In this document: one piece after another, positions 17,330 through 25,551 of the stretch | Numbering within the stretch: position 1 is the stretch's first letter | Layout of the letters: each line of letters starts with the position of its first letter | NCBI GenBank assembly: GCA_963706385.1 | Contig: OY970153.1 | Location: 2,728,001 to 2,792,000, forward strand | From: Poindextera sp963706385 | Lineage (GTDB): Bacteria > Pseudomonadota > Alphaproteobacteria > Caulobacterales > Caulobacteraceae | Length of the DNA: 64,000 nt | Direction of reading: 5' to 3' | The notes under the pieces: generated by a model | Seen by the model: the letters and a program-made list of their open reading frames with translations, nothing else | The model's database searches: none | Told to the model about the DNA's origin: nothing | Position numbers and translations under genes: made by a program

Positions 17330-18877
17330 ATGCATCCCTCGATCCACGCCAAGACCACGCCCGACAAGCCGGCCTACATCATGGCCGGCTCCGGCGAAAC
17401 GGTGACCTACCGTGAACTCGACGAACGCTCCAACCAGTGCGCCCATCTGCTGCGCGCGGCGGGGCTGAAGGTCGGGGACTCGATCGCCTTGTTCCTCGAC
17501 AATTCCCCCCGCTACCACGAGCTGCTCTGGGCCGCCCAGCGTTCGGGCCTCCGGTTCACCGCCATCTCCTCGAAACTGACGGCGGGCGAGGTGGAGTACA
17601 TCGTCAAGGATTGCGAGGCCAAGGCGCTGATCGCCTCCAAGTCGCTGGCCGAGGTGGCGAGCAAGCTGGTCCCGCTGCTCGCCGGCGTGAAGCTCTACAT
17701 GGTCGGCGGGAGCGAGCCCGGGTACGAGGCCCTGGAGCCCGCGCGCGACATGCAGCCGAAGACTCCGGTCGCGGACGAAACCGCTGGCGGCGTCATGCTC
17801 TATTCGTCCGGCACCACCGGCCGGCCGAAGGGGGTCAAGCGGATCGCGGCCGAGTCGGGGCCGCAGCCGATCGACGCGCCGAACATGCTGACAATGCTGG
17901 GCCAGGCGCTGTACGGCTGGACGCCGGACTCGATCTACCTCTCGCCCGCGCCGCTCTACCACTCCGCCCCGCTGGGCTGGACCATGGCGATCCACGCCCT
18001 GGGCGGCACGGTGGTGATCATGGAGCGGTTCGACCCCGAGGACGCCCTGCGGCTGATCGAAAAGCACAGGATCACCACCGCCCAATGGGTGCCGACCCAT
18101 TTCGTCCGCATGCTGAAGCTGCCGGAAGACGTGCGGAACAAATACGACCTGTCCTCGCTCAAGGCGGTGTTCCACGCCGCCGCGCCCTGCCCGGCGCCGG
18201 TCAAGGAGCAGATGATCGCCTGGTGGGGTCCGATCATCAACGAGTACTACGCCGGCACCGAGGGCAACGGCCTGTGCGCGATCAACTCCACCGAATGGCT
18301 GGCGCACAAGGGCTCGGTCGGGCGGTGCATCACCGCCGAGATGCACATCTGCGACGACGAGGGCGAGTCGCTGCCGCCGCGGTCCGAGGGGCTGGTCTAC
18401 TTCACCGGCGGCGGCCAGTTCGAATACCACGGCGATCCCGCCAAGACCGCCGAGAGCCGCAACAAAAACGGCTGGTCGACCCTGGGCGACGTGGGCTGGA
18501 TGGACGAGGAGGGCTTCCTCTACCTCACCGACCGCAAGAGCTTCATGATCATCTCCGGCGGGGTGAACATCTATCCGCAGGAGATCGAGAACCTGCTGAT
18601 CGGCCACCCCAAGGTCGCCGACGTCGCCGTGGTCGGCGCGCCGCACGAGGAGATGGGCGAGCAGGTGGTGGCGGTGATCCAGCCGGCCGACTGGGCCGAC
18701 GCCGGACCGGAGCTGGCGGCGGAGCTGGCCGACTGGACCCGCGAGCGGCTGTCGCACGTCAAGGCCCCGCGCCGCTACGACTTCATGCGGGAGCTGCCCC
18801 GCCACGCCACCGGCAAGCTGTACAAGCGGTTGATCCGCGACGCCTACTGGGGCAAGGCGGACGCGACGATCGTCTGA
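17330..18877 (+). CDS. Acyl-CoA synthetase (AMP-forming)
   Basis: A 515-residue ANL-superfamily ligase. The AMP-binding motif MLYSSGTTGRPKGVKR, the EYYAGTEGNG adenylate motif, LGDVGWMDEEGFLYLTDR and the C-terminal lysine in HATGKLYKRLIRD are present, so adenylation and thioesterification should be intact. Sequence style is that of FadD4-type acyl-CoA synthetases acting on fatty acids or aromatic/steroid side-chain acids; the substrate is unknown. ATG at 17330 gives a somewhat short N-terminus, normal for this subgroup. A PfkB kinase gene follows 37 bases downstream. Confidence 0.87.
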   Translation: MHPSIHAKTTPDKPAYIMAGSGETVTYRELDERSNQCAHLLRAAGLKVGDSIALFLDNSPRYHELLWAAQRSGLRFTAISSKLTAGEVEYIVKDCEAKALIASKSLAEVASKLVPLLAGVKLYMVGGSEPGYEALEPARDMQPKTPVADETAGGVMLYSSGTTGRPKGVKRIAAESGPQPIDAPNMLTMLGQALYGWTPDSIYLSPAPLYHSAPLGWTMAIHALGGTVVIMERFDPEDALRLIEKHRITTAQWVPTHFVRMLKLPEDVRNKYDLSSLKAVFHAAAPCPAPVKEQMIAWWGPIINEYYAGTEGNGLCAINSTEWLAHKGSVGRCITAEMHICDDEGESLPPRSEGLVYFTGGGQFEYHGDPAKTAESRNKNGWSTLGDVGWMDEEGFLYLTDRKSFMIISGGVNIYPQEIENLLIGHPKVADVAVVGAPHEEMGEQVVAVIQPADWADAGPELAAELADWTRERLSHVKAPRRYDFMRELPRHATGKLYKRLIRDAYWGKADATIV

Positions 18878-18914
18878 CCGCCGGGGCGGTCGCGGCGACG
18901 GCGGGGCGAAACGG

Positions 18915-19832
18915 ATGCGGGCGATCGCCATCGGGGAGTGCATGGTCGAGCTGCGCGAGGCGGACGATGACCGCTACGCCCGCGGCTTCGCCGGCGACGC
19001 CTACAACACCGCCGTCTACCTCAAGCGCACCGCGCCGCGCCTCGAGGTCGAGTTCCTGACCGCCACCGGCGAGGGCGCGCTCAGCCGCGCCATGCGCGCG
19101 GCCTGGGCGGACGAGCAGATTTCCCAGGCCCTGGCCTATGTCGCTCCGGGCCTCGAGCCGGGGCTCTACATGATCGAACTGGACGAACGCGGCGAGCGAA
19201 GCTTCCACTACTGGCGTTCGGCGTCGGCCGCGCGGCGCTGGCTGCGATTGCTGGAGGCGGACGGCGGCGCGGATCGGCTGGCGGGAGCGGACCTGGTCTA
19301 TCTGTCGGGCATATCGCTCGCCATCCTGTCCGCCGAGGATCGCGTCCGGGCGACCGGCCTGCTGCGGTCGCTGAAGGGACGGGTGGGGCGGATCGCCTTC
19401 GACCTCAACATCCGGCCCGGCCTGTGGGAGGGGATGAACGAGGCGCGCGCGACGCTGGCGCCGGTGATGGCGATCGCCGACATCGTCCGATCGAGCCGCG
19501 ACGACGCCGAATGGCTGTTCGCCGCCACCGCCCCCTCGGCCCAGGTCCAGGCCCTGCGCGCCGCCGGCGGCCTGGAGATCGCCCTGACGCTGGGCGCGGA
19601 CGGCTGCCTGATCCTGTCGGGCGGAGAAATCACCGCGGTCCAGCCGCCGCCGAATGTGAAGGTGGTCGACACCACCGGCGCCGGCGACTGTTTCAACGGC
19701 GTCTATCTCGCGCGCCGGATGTTGGGCGACGAACCGGTCGCCGCGGCCCAGGCCGCCCTGGTCGCCGCCGCGCGCAAGGTCGGCTGCGAGGGCGCCATCG
19801 TTCCGGCCAGGATCACCCATCCCAGAGCCTGA
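18915..19832 (+). CDS. PfkB-family sugar kinase, KDG-kinase-like
   Basis: A 305-residue ribokinase-family protein. The N-terminal GECMVELRE and GFAGDAYNTAVYLKR segments and the C-terminal catalytic motif VDTTGAGDCFNGVYLARR identify it; the first two resemble 2-dehydro-3-deoxygluconokinase (KdgK) of the Entner-Doudoroff route. It would phosphorylate KDG or a related sugar acid. Its neighbours do not confirm this substrate. A RIME-like repeat separates it from the convergent efflux operon. Confidence 0.82.
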   Translation: MRAIAIGECMVELREADDDRYARGFAGDAYNTAVYLKRTAPRLEVEFLTATGEGALSRAMRAAWADEQISQALAYVAPGLEPGLYMIELDERGERSFHYWRSASAARRWLRLLEADGGADRLAGADLVYLSGISLAILSAEDRVRATGLLRSLKGRVGRIAFDLNIRPGLWEGMNEARATLAPVMAIADIVRSSRDDAEWLFAATAPSAQVQALRAAGGLEIALTLGADGCLILSGGEITAVQPPPNVKVVDTTGAGDCFNGVYLARRMLGDEPVAAAQAALVAAARKVGCEGAIVPARITHPRA

Positions 19833-19854
19833 TCGGTTCAGATCGACGCGCCCT

Positions 19855-19967
19855 AGAGCGCGTTCCGCAAAAGTGGATCCGGTTTTGCGATGAGAACGCG
19901 CTCGAACTTTTGAATTTAGAGCCCGATTCAACGATCAGGCGGATTCCGCCTGATCGCATCGTGCTCT
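19855..19967. repeat. RIME-like composite palindrome C
   Basis: 113 bp, same orientation as copy B, from AGAGCGCGTTCCGC to GCATCGTGCTCT. The left edge forms CTAG (uninterrupted, an empty version of the IS target seen at copies A and B); the right edge provides the TAG stop of the DHA2 transporter gene. It lies between convergent genes and could act as a bidirectional terminator. Confidence 0.85.
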
Positions 19968-21525
19968 AATGGCCGTCCAAGGCCATGGGGTCGGCGATCG
20001 GCGCGGGCCTTGGCGCGATCCACACCGCCATGGCGGCGAACACGAAGATGATCGAGATCACCAGGAAAACGTGATCGATCGCCGCCATCGTCGCCTGGCT
20101 CTCGACCAGATAGTCCAACTGGCCGAGCGCCTGGGCGGCGGTCATGCCGTGGCTGGCCACGGCGCTCATCATCCCTTGCGGGTCGTGCAGGGCGCCGACC
20201 AGATCGTTGCGCTGGACGCTTCCGGCGTTTTCCCAGGCGGTCAGGGTGATCGAGGCGCCGAAGGCGCCGGCGGTGGTGCGCATGAAGTTCATCAGCCCGG
20301 CGGCCGAGGCGGTCTCCTGGGGCAGCACCGAGACCAGCGCCAGGCTGGTGGTGGGGATGAAGAAGAACGGCATCGCCATGCCTTGGACGAAATTCGGCAG
20401 GGCGATCGCCACGAAATTGATGTCGGAGGTGAAACCGGATCGCCAAAGGGTGACGGCGCCCATGACGAGGATGCCGAAGCAGACCAGGGTCCGCAGGTCG
20501 AAGCGACCCATCAGCCTGGCCACGATCGGCGAGAACACCACCGCCAGGATCCCCTGGAAGGCCATCGCCCGTCCGGCCCAGCCGGCGGTGTAGCCCATGT
20601 CGATTTGCAGCCAGAACGGGATCAGCACCACGGACGAAAAGAAGGCGCCGAAGGTCAGGCTCATGATCACCGTCGAGGCGGTGAAGCCCCGATGGCGGAA
20701 GACCCTGAGGTCGACGATCGGGTGGGCTTCGGTCAGCTCCCAGATGATGAAGGCGATGAAGCCGATCAGCGCCACGAGGGCCAGGGCGACGATGACGGGC
20801 GACTGGAACCAGTCCAGCTCCTTGCCCTTGTCCAGCATGATCTGCATCGACCCGACCCAGGTGATCAAAAGGGCCAGGCCGATGATATCGACCGGCCGGC
20901 GCTCGGTCGGGGTCTCGCGGCTGGCCAGGACGCGCCAGGTCAACGTCGCGCAGACCGCGGCGACCGGCACGTTGATGTAGAACACCCAGGGCCAGCCGGC
21001 CTGGTCGACCAGGGCGCCGCCGAGCAGCGGACCGACGATCGGACCGACCACCGTGGTCATGCCCCAAAGGCCCATGGCCATCGGCTGCTGCTTCACCGGG
21101 AAGATCCGCCTAAGGAGGGTTTGGGACAGGGGCATCATTGGTCCGCCGGCCAAGCCCTGCAGGATGCGGAACGCCACCAGCACCCCGAGCGACGGGGCCA
21201 GGCCGCACAGGGCCGAGAACAGGCCGAAGCCGGCCATCGCGCCCACGAACACCTTCACCGCCCCGAACCTCTGGGCCAGCCAGCCGGTCAGGGGCACGGT
21301 GATCGCCTCGGCCACCGCATAGGAGGTGATCACCCAGGCCCCCTGGCTGGGCGAGACGGCCAGGCCGCCGGCGATGTTGGGCACCGAGACGTTGGCGATG
21401 GTCAGGTCCAGCACGGCCATGAAGTTGGCCAGGGCCAGCAGCAGACCGCCGATCCAAAGCGCCGGGCCGCTCATCGGCATGACGTCGTGCGCGTTGGCCG
21501 GCGGGGCTTGCGGGGCGTCGGACAT
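19966..21525 (-). CDS. DHA2-family MFS multidrug transporter (EmrB-like)
   Basis: A 519-residue membrane protein with about 14 transmembrane helices. It has LDLTIANVSVPNIAG in helix 1 (motif D1), SYAVAEAITVPLTGWLAQRFG, RILQGLAGGPMMPLSQ and GPIVGPLLGGALVD (motif C), all typical of EmrB/DHA2 drug:proton antiporters. With the adjacent HlyD and OMF genes it would form an inner-membrane/periplasm/outer-membrane pump. ATG at 21525 is 23 bases after the HlyD stop; the longer open frame upstream overlaps that gene and is spurious. Confidence 0.93.
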   Translation of the reverse strand: MSDAPQAPPANAHDVMPMSGPALWIGGLLLALANFMAVLDLTIANVSVPNIAGGLAVSPSQGAWVITSYAVAEAITVPLTGWLAQRFGAVKVFVGAMAGFGLFSALCGLAPSLGVLVAFRILQGLAGGPMMPLSQTLLRRIFPVKQQPMAMGLWGMTTVVGPIVGPLLGGALVDQAGWPWVFYINVPVAAVCATLTWRVLASRETPTERRPVDIIGLALLITWVGSMQIMLDKGKELDWFQSPVIVALALVALIGFIAFIIWELTEAHPIVDLRVFRHRGFTASTVIMSLTFGAFFSSVVLIPFWLQIDMGYTAGWAGRAMAFQGILAVVFSPIVARLMGRFDLRTLVCFGILVMGAVTLWRSGFTSDINFVAIALPNFVQGMAMPFFFIPTTSLALVSVLPQETASAAGLMNFMRTTAGAFGASITLTAWENAGSVQRNDLVGALHDPQGMMSAVASHGMTAAQALGQLDYLVESQATMAAIDHVFLVISIIFVFAAMAVWIAPRPAPIADPMALDGH

Positions 21526-21548
21526 GGCGGGCTCCTGATCGCGGGCGG

Positions 21549-22688
21549 TCAGGGTTGGCCGACGTCGATCGTCGCCTTCATCGACAGCCCGACCCGCAAG
21601 GGGCGGCGCGCCAGCTCGCGCGGATCGAGCGCGATGCGCACCGGCAGGCGCTGGACCACCTTGATCCAGTTGCCGGTCGCGTTCTGGGCCGGGATCAGCG
21701 AAAACGCCGCGCCGGTCCCGCCGGCCAGGCCCACGACCACGCCGTGGAACTCCGCCCCGTCGCCCCAATAGTCGGAGGTCAAGGTGACCGGCTGGCCGAT
21801 GCGCACCTTGCGCAGCTGCACCTCCTTGAAGTTGGCGTCGACATAGGCCCGATCGATCGGCACCACGTTCATCAGCGCCGCGCCGACGGCGACGCGCTGG
21901 CCGACCGCGACCTGTTTGCGGGCGATCACCCCGTCGAACGGCGCGCGCAGCACGGTGCGGTCGAGATCGAGCTGGGCCTGCTCGACCCTGGTCTGGGCGG
22001 CGGCGACCTCGGGGTTCTGTTCGACCGGCGCGCCGGCGATCAGGGCGTCGTTGACTTGGCGCGTGCCGAAGGCGGCGGCGCGTTCGGCCTGGGCCTGGGT
22101 CTTTTCGGCGCGGGCCTGGGCCAGGGCGGCCTCGGCGGTGTGGAACTGATTCTGGGCCTGGGTCAGCTCGTCGCCGGACACCGCGCCCGAGGCGGCCAGC
22201 CGCTCGCGCCGGCCAAGCTCGGTGCGCGCCCGCTCTAGGTCGGATCGGGCGGCGGCGATCTGGGCGTCGGCGCGCAGGATCGCGGCTTGGCGCGAGGCGA
22301 CCTGGCCGCCCAGCGCCTCGGCGTTGGCGAAATAGCCTTTCACCTTGCGCTCGGCTTGGTCGAGTTGGGCCTGGGCCTGGGCCAGGGCGACCCTGGCGTC
22401 GGTGTCGTCGATCCGCACCAGCACCTGTCCGGCCTTGACCGGCTGGGTTTCGACCACCAGCACCTGGGAGACTTGGCCGGAGATCTGGGGTGTGATCTGG
22501 GCCGCGTCGGCGTCGACGTAGGCGTTGTCGGTGGAGACCTTGTAGCGGCCGACCAGCAGCCAGTAGTCGACCGCGGCCACGCCGGCGACCAGGATCAGCG
22601 CGCCCAACAGGCCGAACAGCCGCAGTCGATGATGGCCGGCGGCGCGGGCCCGATCGGCCGGGTCGGCGTCCTGATCGGGGAAAAACAC
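21549..22688 (-). CDS. HlyD-family membrane fusion protein (EmrA-like)
   Basis: A 379-residue periplasmic adaptor. One N-terminal membrane anchor (LFGLLGALILVAGVAAVDYW), a lipoyl half-motif YVDADAAQITPQISGQVSQV, a long alanine/glutamine-rich coiled coil (about residues 90-230), then VLRAPFDGVIARKQVAVGQR and a beta-barrel region with YVDANFKEVQLRKV. It links the DHA2 pump to the outer membrane channel. Start is GTG at 22688; the sequence GTGTTTTTCCCC there recurs at the probable start of the OMF gene. Confidence 0.92.
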   Translation of the reverse strand: MFFPDQDADPADRARAAGHHRLRLFGLLGALILVAGVAAVDYWLLVGRYKVSTDNAYVDADAAQITPQISGQVSQVLVVETQPVKAGQVLVRIDDTDARVALAQAQAQLDQAERKVKGYFANAEALGGQVASRQAAILRADAQIAAARSDLERARTELGRRERLAASGAVSGDELTQAQNQFHTAEAALAQARAEKTQAQAERAAAFGTRQVNDALIAGAPVEQNPEVAAAQTRVEQAQLDLDRTVLRAPFDGVIARKQVAVGQRVAVGAALMNVVPIDRAYVDANFKEVQLRKVRIGQPVTLTSDYWGDGAEFHGVVVGLAGGTGAAFSLIPAQNATGNWIKVVQRLPVRIALDPRELARRPLRVGLSMKATIDVGQP

Positions 22689-22736
22689 CGGGGATGAGTT
22701 CAGGCATGGGATGGGTCCGGATGAGCGCCGCGGCGG

Positions 22737-24185
22737 TCAGGCGCCGGCGAAGCCGCCGCCGAGGGCCTTGATGAGTTGGATGTCGAGACTGAAGGCGCGG
22801 GCTTCGAGGTCGACGACGTCGCGGCGCGCCCGCAGCACCGCGTCCTCGGCCAGCAGCACCATCTGGTAGTTGGCCACGCCCCCCTCGTAGCGCAGGCGCG
22901 CGATCCTGTAGGCCGCCTCCTCATCGGCGAGCGCCTCGCGGCTCTGCTTCAGCCGATCGACCAGCGCCCTTTGGCTGGCGGCGGCGTCGGCCACCTCGCG
23001 CAGGGCCTGGATCAGGGTCGCGTCGTAGCTGGCGACCGCCGCGTCATAGTCGGCGCGGGCGCCGCGCAGATTCGCGATCAGCCGTCCGCCCTCGAAGATC
23101 GGCAGGCTGACCGCCGCGCCGTACTGGCCGTAGTCCGAGCCGGCCGCGACCAGCCTGGTCAGGCCCAGGGATTCATAGCCGATCACCGCGGACAGGTTGA
23201 CGTTCGGATAGAAGGCGGCCTTGGCCACGCCGATCCGCCGCGCGGCGGCCTGGGCGCGCCACTTGGCGGCCGCCAGGTCCGGGCGACGGCCGATCAGGTC
23301 GGCGGCCAGGCGATCGGGCAGGCCGAAGGCCTTGAGCGCGGCCTGGCCGGGCGGGGTGATGGACAGCCCACGATCCGGACCCTGACCGATCAGGGCGGCG
23401 AGCTGGTCGCGGATCAGGGCGATCTGTTCGTCCACGGCGGCGAGCTCGGCCCGGGCGGCGGGCGGACCGGCTGCCGCCTCATCCAGCTCCGCCTCGGAGT
23501 CCACACCGTTGGCCACCCGCCGGCGGACCAGGTCCAGGGTCTCCTCGCGCGAGGCGAGCGAGCGGGCGGCCACCGCGCGCTCGGCATGGAGCCGCGCCAG
23601 ATCCGCATAGGCCGCGGCCACGGCGGTCGACAGGGTCAGGCGCGCCTCGGCGGCGTCCGCGGCCGCGGCCCTGGCCTCGGAGGTGGCGGCGGCGACCGCG
23701 TTGCGGTTCTTGCCCCAGAAATCGATCTCGTAGTCGAAGTTCAGCGAAATCTGCGGCGCGGTCAGGTAGCCCTTCGGCACGAACAGCTTGGGAAAGCCGT
23801 AGTTGTAGCTCTGCTTGGCCTGGCCGATCAGGCCGCCCGCCGACAGCGACGGGAAGAGCGCCGCGCGCGCCTGGTCGGCGGCGGCCTTGGCCCGCTCCAG
23901 CCGCGCCTTGGCCGCGGCCATGTCCGGGGCCCCGGCCAGCGCCGCCTCGATCAGCTGGTCCAGCTGCGGATCGCCATAGGCGCGCCACCAGCCGTCGGCC
24001 GGCCAGTCGGCCGCCGGCGCGGCGAAGCTGCGCGCCGAGGCCAAGCTCGCGGCCGCCAGCGGCTTCGGCGCCGCGCCCAGGTCCGGTTGGCTGGCGCAGG
24101 CCGCGAGCGCGCCGGCGATCAGCGGGACCAGGACCATCCGCCAGGCCCCGGCGGCTTCGCGGGACTTGCGGGTGGGGAAAAACAC
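22737..24185 (-). CDS. NodT-family outer membrane efflux lipoprotein
   Basis: An approximately 482-residue TolC-like protein of the NodT lipoprotein class. The lipobox is AGALAAC, so Cys should be lipidated; the mature protein has WWRAYGDPQLDQLIEAALAG and two repeats of the OEP domain with PSLSAGGLIGQ and LPIFEGGRLIANLRGARADY. I prefer GTG at 24185 (VFFPTRKSREAAGAWR then the hydrophobic core) over the ATG at 24212, which would abut the operator; ATG at 24137 is another option. First gene of the OMF-HlyD-MFS operon. Confidence 0.88.
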   Translation of the reverse strand: MFFPTRKSREAAGAWRMVLVPLIAGALAACASQPDLGAAPKPLAAASLASARSFAAPAADWPADGWWRAYGDPQLDQLIEAALAGAPDMAAAKARLERAKAAADQARAALFPSLSAGGLIGQAKQSYNYGFPKLFVPKGYLTAPQISLNFDYEIDFWGKNRNAVAAATSEARAAAADAAEARLTLSTAVAAAYADLARLHAERAVAARSLASREETLDLVRRRVANGVDSEAELDEAAAGPPAARAELAAVDEQIALIRDQLAALIGQGPDRGLSITPPGQAALKAFGLPDRLAADLIGRRPDLAAAKWRAQAAARRIGVAKAAFYPNVNLSAVIGYESLGLTRLVAAGSDYGQYGAAVSLPIFEGGRLIANLRGARADYDAAVASYDATLIQALREVADAAASQRALVDRLKQSREALADEEAAYRIARLRYEGGVANYQMVLLAEDAVLRARRDVVDLEARAFSLDIQLIKALGGGFAGA

Positions 24186-24217
24186 CGCGGACACGGCCTT
24201 GACACGCCCCATTGATT

Positions 24218-24236
24218 TGACCGTACGGTACGGTCA
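24218..24236. promoter_or_regulatory. Palindromic operator for the divergent TetR regulator
   Basis: TGACCGTACGGTACGGTCA is a perfect 9+1+9 inverted repeat placed in the 113-base space between the efflux operon and the TetR gene. Size, symmetry and location fit a TetR-family operator that controls both promoters. The partner protein is inferred from adjacency. Confidence 0.78.
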
Positions 24237-24298
24237 TATTGCGAACATGCTCCCGGCGTCGACGGCGGTCAACCGCGAAGCCCGGGCGGGGTCGAAAA

Positions 24299-24913
24299 AT
24301 GTCCGAGGTTGTCCTGAGGGACCGGCGCGATCAGCGGCGCGAGGCGATCATCGCGGTCGCGCGCGCGGTGTTCTCCGAGGAGGGGTTCGCCGCGGCGTCC
24401 ATGTCGAGCATCGCCGCCCGCCTCGGCGGCTCGAAGGGCACGCTCTACAACTATTTCAAGAGCAAGGAGGAGCTGTTCGCGGCCTATGTCCGCGACGAAT
24501 GCGGACGGTTCGCGCACGACATGTTCGAGGGCGTCGACGGCCCGGACATCGCCGCGCGGCTGTCGGCGATCGGCAAGCGCTTTTTGGGCCTTTTGATGTC
24601 GGACTGGGCGGTGCGGATGTTTCAGTTGGTGGTGGCCGAGGCCCACCGCACGCCGGAGCTGGCCCGGGTGTTCTACGAATTGGGGGCGGCGGTGGCGCTG
24701 ATGCGCCTGACCCGGACGCTGGATGAGGCCCGCGCGCGTGGCGAGATCGCGGCCGAGGACTGCGAGGTCGCCGCCGAACAATTCATGGCCCTGTGCCGCG
24801 GCGCCCTGCATTTCCGCTATGTGCTGAACCTGATCGCCCGGCCGAACCAGGCCGAGATCGATGCGACCATCGACGAGGCGGTGCGCACCTTTATGGCCCG
24901 CTACGGCCGATAG
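24299..24913 (+). CDS. TetR/AcrR-family transcriptional regulator
   Basis: A 204-residue regulator. The N-terminal helix-turn-helix reads RREAIIAVARAVFSEEGF, then MSSIAARLGGSKGTLYNYFK, typical of AcrR/TetR; the remaining helical domain with LARVFYELGAAVALMRLTR is the ligand-binding part (TetR_C-type found beside efflux pumps). It probably represses the divergent OMF-HlyD-MFS operon through the palindrome at 24218-24236. ATG at 24299 is chosen because the 20-residue upstream extension is arginine-rich and lies outside the domain. Confidence 0.92.
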   Translation: MSEVVLRDRRDQRREAIIAVARAVFSEEGFAAASMSSIAARLGGSKGTLYNYFKSKEELFAAYVRDECGRFAHDMFEGVDGPDIAARLSAIGKRFLGLLMSDWAVRMFQLVVAEAHRTPELARVFYELGAAVALMRLTRTLDEARARGEIAAEDCEVAAEQFMALCRGALHFRYVLNLIARPNQAEIDATIDEAVRTFMARYGR

Positions 24914-25081
24914 CGGCGAACTCGCCCGCACGACAAGCGCTTGAATTTAGCGGATCGACCGTGGACGGATGGAAGCCATCGGTTTGCCGCGATCCGACAG
25001 CGAGCGGAGGTGGAAACTTCGACTTGAATTCGTCGTGATTCTCGCCGACGTTAAGCGGCGGACTGGCGGAAGACCATTCGA

Positions 25082-25252
25082 ATGCGGGCGGAAACACAGC
25101 TGACCTTCGCTGTACCTGGCGTAATGCGCCCGGTCTCGGGAAAGGCCACGCGCGAACGGTTCCTCGATGCGATAAATTGGCCTCGCGTGATCGCCCTGCT
25201 GCTGAACGCCGCGGTCTGGGCGGCGCTGATCGCCTTCGTGCGAAGGCATTAG
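25082..25252 (+). CDS. Small single-span membrane protein (56 aa)
   Basis: An open frame of 56 residues beginning MRAETQLTFAVPGVM, with the amphipathic-to-hydrophobic segment INWPRVIALLLNAAVWAALI and a positively charged end FVRRH, a good single-pass membrane protein with cytoplasmic C-terminus. No convincing Shine-Dalgarno precedes it. The TAG stop is completed by the first bases of RIME-like repeat D, exactly as for three other genes here, which argues that the frame is real. Function unknown. Confidence 0.55.
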   Translation: MRAETQLTFAVPGVMRPVSGKATRERFLDAINWPRVIALLLNAAVWAALIAFVRRH

Positions 25253-25362
25253 AGCACGATGCGATCAGGCGGAATCGCCTGATCGTTGAATCGTGCTCTA
25301 TATCCAAAAGCTTGAGCGCGTTCTGATCGCAAAACCGGATCCACTTTTGCGGAACGCGCTCT
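25251..25362. repeat. RIME-like composite palindrome D
   Basis: 112 bp, same orientation as copy A, from AGAGCACGATGCGATCAGGC to GGAACGCGCTCT. Its left edge forms the TAG stop of the 56-residue open frame; its right edge forms CTAG, an unoccupied potential IS target. Confidence 0.85.
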
Positions 25363-25551
25363 AGGCCCGGCGGACCCGGCACTATCCCCCCAAGGTTGTT
25401 CGCCGTATCCGGCCCCGACATTATCCGCTAATAGCGACGCTTGTCCGCTCGATCAGAGTGGCGCCAGATTTGCGTGGCTCGCTTGAGCTGAAGCCATTGA
25501 CCGTCGGAATCGACGCGATCCGGCGGATTGGGGCGATCAGGGACACGATGC

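Noticed and set aside
19966..22707. A single 913-residue HlyD-MFS fusion
   Set aside because: Its first roughly 394 residues are an out-of-frame reading of the HlyD gene; the MFS protein starts at 21525 and HlyD is intact in its own frame.
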